From Pseudomonas sp. Au-Pse12 (GTDB lineage Bacteria > Pseudomonadota > Gammaproteobacteria > Pseudomonadales > Pseudomonadaceae): 64,000 nucleotides of DNA. Location: contig NZ_JAJTTH010000014.1 in NCBI RefSeq assembly GCF_021341665.1, positions 62,001 to 126,000 on the forward strand. Direction: 5' to 3'. Numbering within the stretch: the stretch's first letter is position 1; every line of letters starts with the position of its first letter. Of the stretch, positions 53,058 through 60,351 are shown one piece after another. The notes below the pieces were generated by a model. That model did not search any database. It worked only from the letters and a program-made list of their open reading frames with translations, and was not told the DNA's origin. The position numbers were made by a program, and so were the translations under genes.

Positions 53058-53097
53058 AAAAAAACGGCGCGACGTCCACCCAAGACGTCGCGCCGTT
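53058..53097 (-). terminator. rho-independent terminator of the aldehyde dehydrogenase gene
   Basis: Perfect 14-bp stem AACGGCGCGACGTC / GACGTCGCGCCGTT (53063-53076 and 53084-53097) with a 7-base loop. On the minus strand it is followed by a T7 run (A run at 53058-53064). It lies 48 bp after the stop of the gene at 53145 and separates it from pqqA-pqqB. Confidence 0.9.
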
Positions 53098-53144
53098 GCC
53101 ACACAAAGCGGGGCAGCACCCAACTACCCCGCCCTTTCTTGCCC

Positions 53145-54665
53145 TTAGAAGAAGCCCAGGGGGTTGATGTCGTAGCTCACCAGCAGGTTCTTGGTTTGCT
53201 GGTAGTGGTCGAGCATCATTTTGTGGGTTTCACGGCCCACGCCGGATTTCTTGTAGCCACCGAACGCGGCGTGCGCCGGGTACAGGTGGTAGCAGTTGGT
53301 CCACACCCGACCGGCCTTGATCGCCCGGCCCATGCGGTAAGCGCGGTTGATGTCGCGGGTCCACAGCCCGGCGCCCAGGCCGAACTCGCTGTCGTTGGCA
53401 ATCGCCAGGGCTTCGGCTTCGTCCTTGAAGGTGGTCACGCCCACCACCGGGCCGAAGATCTCTTCCTGGAACACGCGCATCTTGTTGTGGCCCTTGAGCA
53501 GGGTCGGCTGGATGTAATAGCCGCTGGACAGGTCGCCTTCCAGGCGCTCGGCGGCGCCACCGGTGAGCAGCTCGGCGCCCTCCTCCTGGGCGATCTGCAG
53601 GTAGGAGAGGATCTTCTCGTACTGCTGCTGCGATGCCTGGGCGCCGACCATGGTGTCGGTGTCCAGCGGGTTGCCGCGCTTGATCTTGACGATCTTCTTC
53701 ATCACCTCGGCCATGAACGGCTCGTAGATCGACTCCTGCACCAGGGCGCGGGACGGGCAAGTGCAGACTTCACCCTGGTTGAAGAACGCCAGCACCAGGC
53801 CTTCGGCGGCCTTTTCGATGAACGTGGGCTCGGCCTGCATGATGTCTTCGAAGAAGATGTTCGGCGATTTGCCGCCCAGTTCCACGGTGGACGGAATGAT
53901 GTTCTCGGCGGCGCACTTCATGATGTGCGAGCCCACCGGGGTCGAGCCGGTGAAGGCGATCTTGGCGATGCGCTTGCTGGTGGCCAGGGCCTCGCCGGCT
54001 TCGCGACCGAAACCCTGGACGATGTTCAGCACGCCGGCCGGCAGCAGGTCGGCGATCAGCTCGGCGAAGACCATGATCGACAACGGGGTCTGCTCGGCGG
54101 GCTTGAGCACCACGCAGTTGCCGGCGGCCAGGGCCGGTGCCAGCTTCCAGGCGGCCATCAGCAGCGGGAAGTTCCACGGGATGATCTGCCCGACCACACC
54201 CAGGGGTTCGTGGAAATGGTAGGCGGTGGTCAGTTCGTTGATTTCCGCGGCGCCGCCTTCCTGGGCACGAATGCAACCGGCGAAGTAACGGAAGTGGTCG
54301 GCGGCCAGGGGCACGTCGGCGTTGAGGGTTTCGCGCACCGCCTTGCCGTTGTCCCAGGTCTCGCTGACCGCGAGGATCTCCAGGTTCTGCTCGATGCGGT
54401 CGGCGATCTGCAGCAGCACCCGCGAACGGTCCTGGACCGAGGTCTTGCCCCAGGCATCGGCGGCGGCATGGGCGGCGTCCAGGGCCTTGTCGATATCGGC
54501 GGCGCTGGAACGGGGGAATTCGGCGATCACTTCGCCGTTTACCGGCGAGGTGTTGGTGAAGTACTGGCCTTCCACCGGCGGCACGAACTGGCCGCCGATG
54601 AAATTGCCGTAGCGTGGCTTGAAGGACACGACGGCGCCTGGGGTTCCGGGTTGTGCGTAGATCAT
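53145..54665 (-). CDS. exaC: NAD-dependent aldehyde dehydrogenase (ExaC/PedI type)
   Basis: 506 residues, the same length as ExaC. Motifs: GQIIPWNFPLLMAAWKLAPAL (cofactor binding), FTGSTPVGSHIM, catalytic Glu in VELGGKSPN, and the catalytic Cys in FFNQGEVCTCPSR. It oxidises acetaldehyde and longer aldehydes made by the PQQ alcohol dehydrogenases, in the cytoplasm. It is in the place of pedI in the P. putida ped cluster, between pedH and the regulatory genes. Confidence 0.93.
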   Translation of the reverse strand: MIYAQPGTPGAVVSFKPRYGNFIGGQFVPPVEGQYFTNTSPVNGEVIAEFPRSSAADIDKALDAAHAAADAWGKTSVQDRSRVLLQIADRIEQNLEILAVSETWDNGKAVRETLNADVPLAADHFRYFAGCIRAQEGGAAEINELTTAYHFHEPLGVVGQIIPWNFPLLMAAWKLAPALAAGNCVVLKPAEQTPLSIMVFAELIADLLPAGVLNIVQGFGREAGEALATSKRIAKIAFTGSTPVGSHIMKCAAENIIPSTVELGGKSPNIFFEDIMQAEPTFIEKAAEGLVLAFFNQGEVCTCPSRALVQESIYEPFMAEVMKKIVKIKRGNPLDTDTMVGAQASQQQYEKILSYLQIAQEEGAELLTGGAAERLEGDLSSGYYIQPTLLKGHNKMRVFQEEIFGPVVGVTTFKDEAEALAIANDSEFGLGAGLWTRDINRAYRMGRAIKAGRVWTNCYHLYPAHAAFGGYKKSGVGRETHKMMLDHYQQTKNLLVSYDINPLGFF

Positions 54666-54907
54666 GCTGAGCCTCTGCTGGTCGAGGCCTGTCCAACGAC
54701 AGGCGATGGACCGATGGTAGAGAGCCCCGCGTGCCGGACGAATGCATCCATGGCAGGAGAGGGCTCGTCATTTGGTCGTAGAAGCAGCCTCAAGCTGCAA
54801 GCTGCAAGCTGCAAGCTGCAAGCTGCAAGCTGCAAGCTGCAAGCTGCAAGCCTCAAGTCTGCCGAGGCTTCTTCTTGTGGCTTGCAGCTGGAAGCTTGCC
54901 GCTGCTT
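54666..54907. other. gap between pedH and the aldehyde dehydrogenase gene
   Basis: No gene. It should contain the promoter of the minus-strand gene at 53145 in its left half (54666-54780) and holds the 7-bp tandem array and AGCTTGC hairpins in the right half, next to the pedH stop. No specific promoter motif was recognised. Confidence 0.4.
54791..54850. repeat. tandem 7-bp repeat (CAAGCTG)n, ~8.6 units
   Basis: Uninterrupted perfect array of CAAGCTG for 60 bp. The unit overlaps the palindrome AGCT and the array can fold on itself (CAAGCTG... with ...CAGCTTG just downstream at about 54885). Arrays of this kind vary in length between strains. It is in the 3' region of pedH (minus strand). Confidence 0.92.
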
Positions 54908-56668
54908 TTAAGCTTTGGGCAGCTTGAAGGTCCAGAGCATGCCGCCCTGGTTGAAGTCCTTGACCCGCTTGGCCACTTCGCCGCCCCACAGCGGCACCGC
55001 GCCGCCCCAGCCGGAGAGCACCGAGACGTACTGCTCGCCGTCCATTTCCCAGGTCACGGGCGAGCCCAGGACCCCGGAGCCGGTCTGGAATTCCCAGACC
55101 TTCTCGCCGGTCTTGGCGTTGAACGCCTGGAGGAAGCCTTCAGGCGTGCCGGTGAACACCAGGTTGCCCTTGGTGGTCAGCACCCCGCCCCACAGCGGCG
55201 CGAAGTTCTTGTGGCGCCAGACTTCCTTGCCGCTGATCGGGTCGATGGCCCGCAGCACGCCGATGTAGTCCTCGTTGAGCGGCTTGATGGTGAAGCCCGC
55301 GCCGAGGAACGCCGCGCCCTTCTTGTAGGCGATGCCTTCGTTCCAGATGTCCATGCCCCACTCGTTGGACGGTACATAGAACAACCCGGTGTCGCGGTTG
55401 TAGGCCATGGGCATCCAGTTCTTGGCGCCGAGGAAGGCCGGGGCGACGAACACCGAACTGCCCTTGGCTTCGCTGCCCGGGGCGCCGGGACGGCTGGCCT
55501 CGTTGTAGATCGGCCGGCCGTTCTTATCCAGGCCGGTGGCCCAGGTGATCTTGTCGACAAACGGGAAGCCGCGGATGAACTTGCCGTTGGTGCGATCAAG
55601 CACGTAGAAGAAGCCGTTGCGGTCGGCGGTGGCGGCGGCCTTGATCTCCTTGCCGCCCTCCTTGTAGTTGAAGGAGATCAGCTCGTTGACGCCGTCGAAG
55701 TCCCAACCGTCGTGGGGGGTGCTCTGGAAGTGCCACTTGATGGTGCCGTCGTCCGGGTTCAGCGCCAGGCGCGACGAGGAATACAGGTTGTCGCCAGGGC
55801 GCAGGTGGGAGTTCCACGGCGCCGGGTTGCCGGTGCCGAACAGCAGCAGGTTGGTTTCCGGGTCGTAGTAGCCGCCGAGCCACGGCGCCGCGCCGCCGGT
55901 CTTCCACAAGTCGCCGGGCCAGGTCTTGCCCGCCTCGCCGCCGGAAATGCCGTTCTCGATGGCCTTGCCGTCCTTGTACACATAGCCCATGTGGCCTTCC
56001 ACGGTGGGGCGCATCCACAGCAGCTCGCCGTTTTTCGGGTCGTAGGCCTGGATCTTGCCGACCACGCCGAACTCGCCGCCGGCGACCCCGGTGATCAGCT
56101 TGCCGTTGACGATCATCGGCGCCGCGCTGATGGAGTAACCCTCCTTGTGGTCGGCGACCTTCTTGCTCCACACCACCTTGCCGGTGTCCTTGTTCAGGGC
56201 CACCAGCTTGGCGTCCAGGGTGCCGAAGAACACCAGGTCGCCATACAGCGCCACGCCCCGGTTGATCACGTCGCAGCACGGGCGGATGTCATCGGGCAGG
56301 CGCGCATCGTACTGCCAGAGCTTCTTGCCGGTGCGCGCGTCCACCGCGAACACCCGCGAGTAGGAGCCGGTCATGTACATCACCCCGTCCTTGATCAGCG
56401 GCTGGGCCTGCTGGCCGCGCTGCTTCTCGCCGCCGAAGGAGAAGGCCCAGACCGGCCGCAGCTCCTTGACGTTATCGACGTTGAGCAGGTCCAGCGGGCT
56501 GTAGCGCTGGCCCTGGACACCCAGGCCGTTGGTGACGATCTGCTGCGGGTTCTTCGGGTCCTGGAGGATCTCTTCATCGGTGACGGCGGCCAGGGCCGCG
56601 CTGGACAGCAGCATGGCGCTGAGCACCAGGCTCACGGCGAAAAAGGGACGACGTGGGGGTTGGGTCAT
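54908..56668 (-). CDS. pedH: lanthanide-type PQQ-dependent alcohol dehydrogenase (PedH)
   Basis: 586 residues from ATG at 56668 with AGAGGTAG upstream. Sec signal (SLVLSAMLLSSAALA), then eight-blade propeller with repeated tryptophan-docking segments. The adjacent Cys131-Cys132 disulfide (IRPCCDVINRG) is present. The active-site segment is GWDFDGVNE: Asp323 is the catalytic base position and Asp325 is the extra acidic residue that marks lanthanide-dependent enzymes. It oxidises ethanol, 2-phenylethanol and similar alcohols in the periplasm with transfer to a c-type cytochrome. The calcium-type paralogue at 60352 has Ser in this place. Confidence 0.93.
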   Translation of the reverse strand: MTQPPRRPFFAVSLVLSAMLLSSAALAAVTDEEILQDPKNPQQIVTNGLGVQGQRYSPLDLLNVDNVKELRPVWAFSFGGEKQRGQQAQPLIKDGVMYMTGSYSRVFAVDARTGKKLWQYDARLPDDIRPCCDVINRGVALYGDLVFFGTLDAKLVALNKDTGKVVWSKKVADHKEGYSISAAPMIVNGKLITGVAGGEFGVVGKIQAYDPKNGELLWMRPTVEGHMGYVYKDGKAIENGISGGEAGKTWPGDLWKTGGAAPWLGGYYDPETNLLLFGTGNPAPWNSHLRPGDNLYSSSRLALNPDDGTIKWHFQSTPHDGWDFDGVNELISFNYKEGGKEIKAAATADRNGFFYVLDRTNGKFIRGFPFVDKITWATGLDKNGRPIYNEASRPGAPGSEAKGSSVFVAPAFLGAKNWMPMAYNRDTGLFYVPSNEWGMDIWNEGIAYKKGAAFLGAGFTIKPLNEDYIGVLRAIDPISGKEVWRHKNFAPLWGGVLTTKGNLVFTGTPEGFLQAFNAKTGEKVWEFQTGSGVLGSPVTWEMDGEQYVSVLSGWGGAVPLWGGEVAKRVKDFNQGGMLWTFKLPKA

Positions 56669-57007
56669 GACGGCTACCTCTGCGGTTATTGTTGTTCCCG
56701 GGAAAATTTCCCGGTCTGCCGGGAATTCTTGGTCCCGGCCTGCTTGCCAACAATTGCCCGCAGTGCGGAGTTTTCTAGTTCCTTGGTACTGGAGGGGCAG
56801 TGGCAAGCGGCAAGCAACAAGCGGCAAGCAAGAGCCCTGGGGCTACCAGGCCACTGCGTCCGGGCCACTGCGTGGCGAGGGAGCTTGCTCCCGCTGGGTG
56901 GCGCAGCCACCCCAATGGCTGCCACCCCGTTCCTGCAGGTAAATCGAGGGCTCAGGTTTTACGACCGCTGCGCGGTCGAGCGGGAGCAAGCTCCCTCGCC
57001 ACCAGGG
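56669..57007. other. gap upstream of pedH
   Basis: No gene. Its left part is the pedH promoter and leader on the minus strand; GGGAAAATTTCCCGG at about 56700-56712 is a palindrome in the leader or promoter. Around 56805-56835 there are short GGCAAGC units. The right part is the REPIN-like element. Confidence 0.5.
56873..57001. repeat. REPIN-like element
   Basis: Two perfect 23-bp inverted arms, TGGCGAGGGAGCTTGCTCCCGCT at 56873-56895 (given here as two parts: TGGCGAGGGAGC and TTGCTCCCGCT) and its reverse complement at 56979-57001. Each arm is itself a hairpin (GGGAGC TT GCTCCC). Two further hairpins lie inside (GGGTGGC/GCCACCC and CGACCGCTGCGCGGTCG). This is the structure of Pseudomonas REPINs. 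It sits 6 bp after the stop of the gene at 57008. Confidence 0.88.
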
Positions 57008-57937
57008 TCAAAGGCCGTCGAGGGGCTTTAGCTGCTGGCGTTCGTAGCGCGGATAGAGGTGGCTGACGCTGCGAATCAGCTCGTAGCGGGTCAGGCTGAT
57101 GCCGGCAAAGCGCTCGGGGATCGGGCGGCGGATCATCTCCGCCATGTCGTCGCCCCGGGCCGCGCCGTCGCGCATCAACGCGTCCAGCCAGCCCAGGTAA
57201 TCACGCATCTGGGCAAAGGGCCGGGCATCCGTCGCCACCGGCCCGTGGCCGGGCACGATCTGCTTCCACGGCAGGGCCTGCAGGGTGTCCAGGTCCTTGA
57301 GCCAGACCCCGAGCCCCGGGCTGTTGGGGGTGGTCAGCGCGCGTTCGTAGAATACCAGGTCACCGGCAAACAGCACCCCGGTGTTCTCGTCGAGAATCGC
57401 CAGGTCGGCGCCGGTGTGCCCACTCAGGCTCAGCAGGCGCAGGCGATGCCCGCCCACCTCAAGCACCCCGGGCTCCAGCACCCGGTTCGGCAGCACCACC
57501 TCGGTGCCGCGCATCCAGTCGCCGACCATGCGGTACAGGTTCTCGGCCATGGCGTCCCCCTGCTGGCGCAACAGGTCGGTGGTGCCGGCCAGGGCGCCGA
57601 TGGGCACATCGCCAAAGGCCTGGTTGCCCAGCACATGGTCGGGATGATGGTGGGTCAACAGCAGCTGGATCACCGGCTTGTCGGTGGTGGCGGCAATCGC
57701 CCGGCGCAAGGCTTCGCCGTAGCGTTTCGAGGGCCCGCTGTCGATCACCACCACCCCACTGTCGGTGACGATGAACCCGGTGTTGACGATGTTGCCGCCA
57801 TTGGCCTTGGCGAAATTGTCGGTGCTGCCTTCCAGCAGCCAGGTGCCCGCGGCGATCTGCCGGGGCTTGAGTTGATAGTCCAGGTCGGCCCGGGCCGGCA
57901 GGCCCAGGCACAGCAGCAACAGCAGAATCCAACGCAT
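57008..57937 (-). CDS. periplasmic metallo-beta-lactamase-fold protein, quinoprotein relay type
   Basis: 309 residues from ATG at 57937. Signal MRWILLLLLCLGLPARA. Metal-binding THHHPDH at 95-101, GHTGADLAI and VPGHGPV, so the two-metal site is intact. Proteins of this type accompany PQQ alcohol dehydrogenases (equivalent to P. putida PP_2678) and belong to the quinoprotein relay metallohydrolases. Their reaction is not established. Its neighbours are the SoxYZ-like carrier (36 bp upstream) and pedH. Confidence 0.85.
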   Translation of the reverse strand: MRWILLLLLCLGLPARADLDYQLKPRQIAAGTWLLEGSTDNFAKANGGNIVNTGFIVTDSGVVVIDSGPSKRYGEALRRAIAATTDKPVIQLLLTHHHPDHVLGNQAFGDVPIGALAGTTDLLRQQGDAMAENLYRMVGDWMRGTEVVLPNRVLEPGVLEVGGHRLRLLSLSGHTGADLAILDENTGVLFAGDLVFYERALTTPNSPGLGVWLKDLDTLQALPWKQIVPGHGPVATDARPFAQMRDYLGWLDALMRDGAARGDDMAEMIRRPIPERFAGISLTRYELIRSVSHLYPRYERQQLKPLDGL

Positions 57938-57973
57938 GGCGCGCCTCGGCTCGGATGGGGTCAAAGGGTGCGG

Positions 57974-58744
57974 TCAGGGCAGCTTGGCCTCGAACTGGTT
58001 GCCGCTGTTGTCGCGCAACAGCAAGCGGGTCTGCCCCGTCCCCTGGATATCGAACCCCAGGTTGGGGTTTTCGCTGACCGCCGGGAACAGTTCGAGGCTG
58101 GCCAGAAGCTGATCGTTCTGGTCGCGCAATTCGGCGTGGTTGAGAAAGAACTCGGGGATGCCGCTGACCAGGCCGTTGTCCATCGGGTGGGAGACTTGCA
58201 GGCGCAGGCGGCTGGCGTCGCCGCGCGGGTAACGCCCGCCCAGCACCTCGCCGATGTGCTCTTCCCAGCCGGGCTGGGTACGCACCACGCTGGGGGCGGT
58301 GCAGCCACCGCCCGCGGCATCGATCAGGGTCGAGCCCACGTGCCACAGGCCGTCGCGGGTCTGCACCGCGGCGCGCAGCGGCGTGGCCTGCTCGATGCGG
58401 ATGCGGATCGACAGCCAGGGCAGCACCCGCTCCCCCGGCACGAAATCGACAATGCGCGGCAAGGGGTTGAGCTCGGCCCAGGCAAGGATGCGCACCACGT
58501 CGCCGCTGAAGGCCCGGGCGTCGATCTCCAGCGGCACCTGCCGCGCGTCCTCGGCAAAGGGCGGCGCCAGCAGCTTGACCCGGTCATCAAAGACGAACGC
58601 CGCGTCCCCCAGCAGTTGCTTGTGGTAGAAGGCCCACATCACCGAGGGCACCGGGTCCGTGCCCGGGGCCTGCGGATCGGCGGCCAGCGCCGGGACCGCC
58701 ATGGGCAGCCAGCACGCCAGCAGGCAGGTCGCTCGCCAGTTCAT
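57974..58744 (-). CDS. quinoprotein-associated SoxYZ-like carrier protein
   Basis: 256 residues from ATG at 58744 with AGGAG 8-9 bp upstream. Sec signal ending PALAA. Fused SoxY-like (to about 150) and SoxZ-like (about 165-256) halves. Unlike SoxY, whose GGCGG swinging arm is at the C-terminus, the cysteine lies inside at Cys148 in AAGGGCTAPS. Such proteins recur only next to quinoprotein dehydrogenases. A carrier role for a covalently bound intermediate is an inference from SoxY. Confidence 0.83.
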   Translation of the reverse strand: MNWRATCLLACWLPMAVPALAADPQAPGTDPVPSVMWAFYHKQLLGDAAFVFDDRVKLLAPPFAEDARQVPLEIDARAFSGDVVRILAWAELNPLPRIVDFVPGERVLPWLSIRIRIEQATPLRAAVQTRDGLWHVGSTLIDAAGGGCTAPSVVRTQPGWEEHIGEVLGGRYPRGDASRLRLQVSHPMDNGLVSGIPEFFLNHAELRDQNDQLLASLELFPAVSENPNLGFDIQGTGQTRLLLRDNSGNQFEAKLP

Positions 58745-58755
58745 CAACGTTGCTC

Positions 58756-59631
58756 CTATTGATACATCTCCGGGACCTCGTAGCGCAGGCCATAACGGGC
58801 GTACAGCGCCTGCAGGCGACCGTCGCGGATCAGCCCTTCCAGGGCCTCTTCCACGGCATAGGCCAGCTGGCGGTTGCTTTCATGCACCGCCATGCCGATC
58901 TCCCACACCTGCTTGCCCATGTTCGGGTAGGCGTTTTCCGCCAGCGCCAGTTGCGGGTCAGCGGCCTGGTGCAACTGCCAGTCGATCTCGCCGCGCATGG
59001 CCATCACCGCGTCCACCTGCCCGGCCCGCAAGGCGCCGAAGGCCTGCTGCACGCTGGGGTAATGATGGGTCTTGGCACTGAGCATGCCGTTGAACACCGA
59101 GGTCAGGTAGAACGACGGCACGCTGTCCACCTCGACCCCGATCGGGTGCTCCTGGAACACCGCGACACTGGCCACCGAATCCATCCGGCGACGGTCGAAT
59201 GCCACCTGCCAGCGCTCCTCCTGATAGGGGCCGAACATCACCACGTGATCGTTGGCCAGCTCCCCCAGTTCGTTGCGCTTTTGCGCGTAGTCGTGGTCGT
59301 AGGGCACGCGCATCATCAGGTCGGCCAACTGCTGGTGGCGCAGCGGGCTGCCGCGCCAGATGTAGTCCCGCAAGTCGTCGTCGAGCTTCTCCCCGGGGGG
59401 CGCCCAGATCAGTTGCAGGCGCACCCCCAGGGCCTCGGCCAGGGCTTGCGCCAGCTCGACGTCGACGCCCCGGGGCTGGCCCTGCTCCTCGAAGCTGTAG
59501 GGGGCAAAATCCTGGTACACCGCCACCTTCAGCTCACCGGAGGCGATCATCGTGTCGTAGTTGCGCACCCCGGCCTGCGCCGTCGCGCAGCACAGCAGCA
59601 AGCCACTGAGGAACAGCGCCAGGCGGCCCAT
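58756..59631 (-). CDS. periplasmic substrate-binding-like protein, quinoprotein-associated
   Basis: 291 residues from ATG at 59631 with GAGGAG 8 bp upstream. Signal MGRLALFLSGLLLCCATAQA. SBP_bac_3-like fold: LKVAVYQDFAPYSFEEQGQPRGVDVELAQALAEALGV and the C-terminal EEALEGLIRDGRLQALYARYGL. These proteins (PP_2676 type, related to MoxJ) accompany PQQ dehydrogenases and are thought to assist their activation or metal/PQQ loading. No transporter genes are nearby, which argues against simple uptake. Confidence 0.85.
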   Translation of the reverse strand: MGRLALFLSGLLLCCATAQAGVRNYDTMIASGELKVAVYQDFAPYSFEEQGQPRGVDVELAQALAEALGVRLQLIWAPPGEKLDDDLRDYIWRGSPLRHQQLADLMMRVPYDHDYAQKRNELGELANDHVVMFGPYQEERWQVAFDRRRMDSVASVAVFQEHPIGVEVDSVPSFYLTSVFNGMLSAKTHHYPSVQQAFGALRAGQVDAVMAMRGEIDWQLHQAADPQLALAENAYPNMGKQVWEIGMAVHESNRQLAYAVEEALEGLIRDGRLQALYARYGLRYEVPEMYQ

Positions 59632-59636
59632 GGCGG

Positions 59637-60098
59637 TCACTCCTCGACGCGCACGCTGTCCAGGTAGGTGCGCACCGCCCACAGGGCTTCCTGGCTCAGG
59701 TAGTCGGCCATCTTCGGCATGTACACCCGGCCATCGCGCACCGCGCCGTGGCGCACCCGCTCGACGAACCATTCATCCCCGGCTTCGCCGGCGTCGAGCA
59801 TGCGCAAATCCGGCGCAATGCCGCCGGACTTGGCTTCCAGGCCATGGCAGGCGGCGCAGTTCTGGTTGTAGGCCGAGGCACCGATTTCCACTGCCTTGTC
59901 GTGCTCGGGCGAGGTGCGGTACGGGTTGACCGCGGCCCAGCCGTCGCCATCGACAGTCACCCCGGCGTCCTTGATCGGCGTCAGGCCCTTGGTTTCCACC
60001 GCCTGGGGCACCACGTTGCCATGGGCCCATACAGCACCGGTGGCCAAGGCACCGGTCAGCAGCCCTACCGCGAGCAAGGCGTTGCGTTTTGTTGTCAT
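59637..60098 (-). CDS. pedF: cytochrome c550 (PedF/ExaB type)
   Basis: 153 residues. Signal LLAVGLLTGALATGAVWA, one heme-binding site CAACH at 81-85, axial Met in VYMPKM. It accepts electrons from the PQQ alcohol dehydrogenases in the periplasm. Divergent from pedE and 5 bp upstream of the substrate-binding-like gene. Confidence 0.92.
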   Translation of the reverse strand: MTTKRNALLAVGLLTGALATGAVWAHGNVVPQAVETKGLTPIKDAGVTVDGDGWAAVNPYRTSPEHDKAVEIGASAYNQNCAACHGLEAKSGGIAPDLRMLDAGEAGDEWFVERVRHGAVRDGRVYMPKMADYLSQEALWAVRTYLDSVRVEE

Positions 60099-60351
60099 TG
60101 TTATGCCCTCAAGATTGCACGCAAGACCTCGCTACAGAGGCCATGGCGCCATCTTAGGAACAGCCGGCGGGCGGCCGTATGCTGCTTTGGTGGTCGCGCT
60201 CTACTCCCTTGGTAGTAGGGCTTGTGGCGCGGGCCTAAATCAGGTGCCGCCCGGGAACTATTCCCGGCAAGGGCGGGACTTTTTCCGTATCTCAACACCC
60301 GTCCCGGGGCAGACCCTAGTCAGGCCAAAACCTCCACTGGGAACTGCAACC
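60099..60351. promoter_or_regulatory. divergent promoter region pedF / pedE
   Basis: 253 bp between the divergent starts of pedF and pedE, without a gene. It must hold promoters for both. The segment 60240-60320 contains CCCGGGAACTATTCCCGG-like dyads (GGGAA/TTCCC near 60250-60268); GGGAAAATTTCCCGG-like dyads also lie upstream of pedH, so they are candidate operator sites. No consensus was tested. Confidence 0.5.

Noticed and set aside
54791..54850. A CRISPR array
   Set aside because: Unit is 7 bp without spacers; it is a simple tandem repeat.
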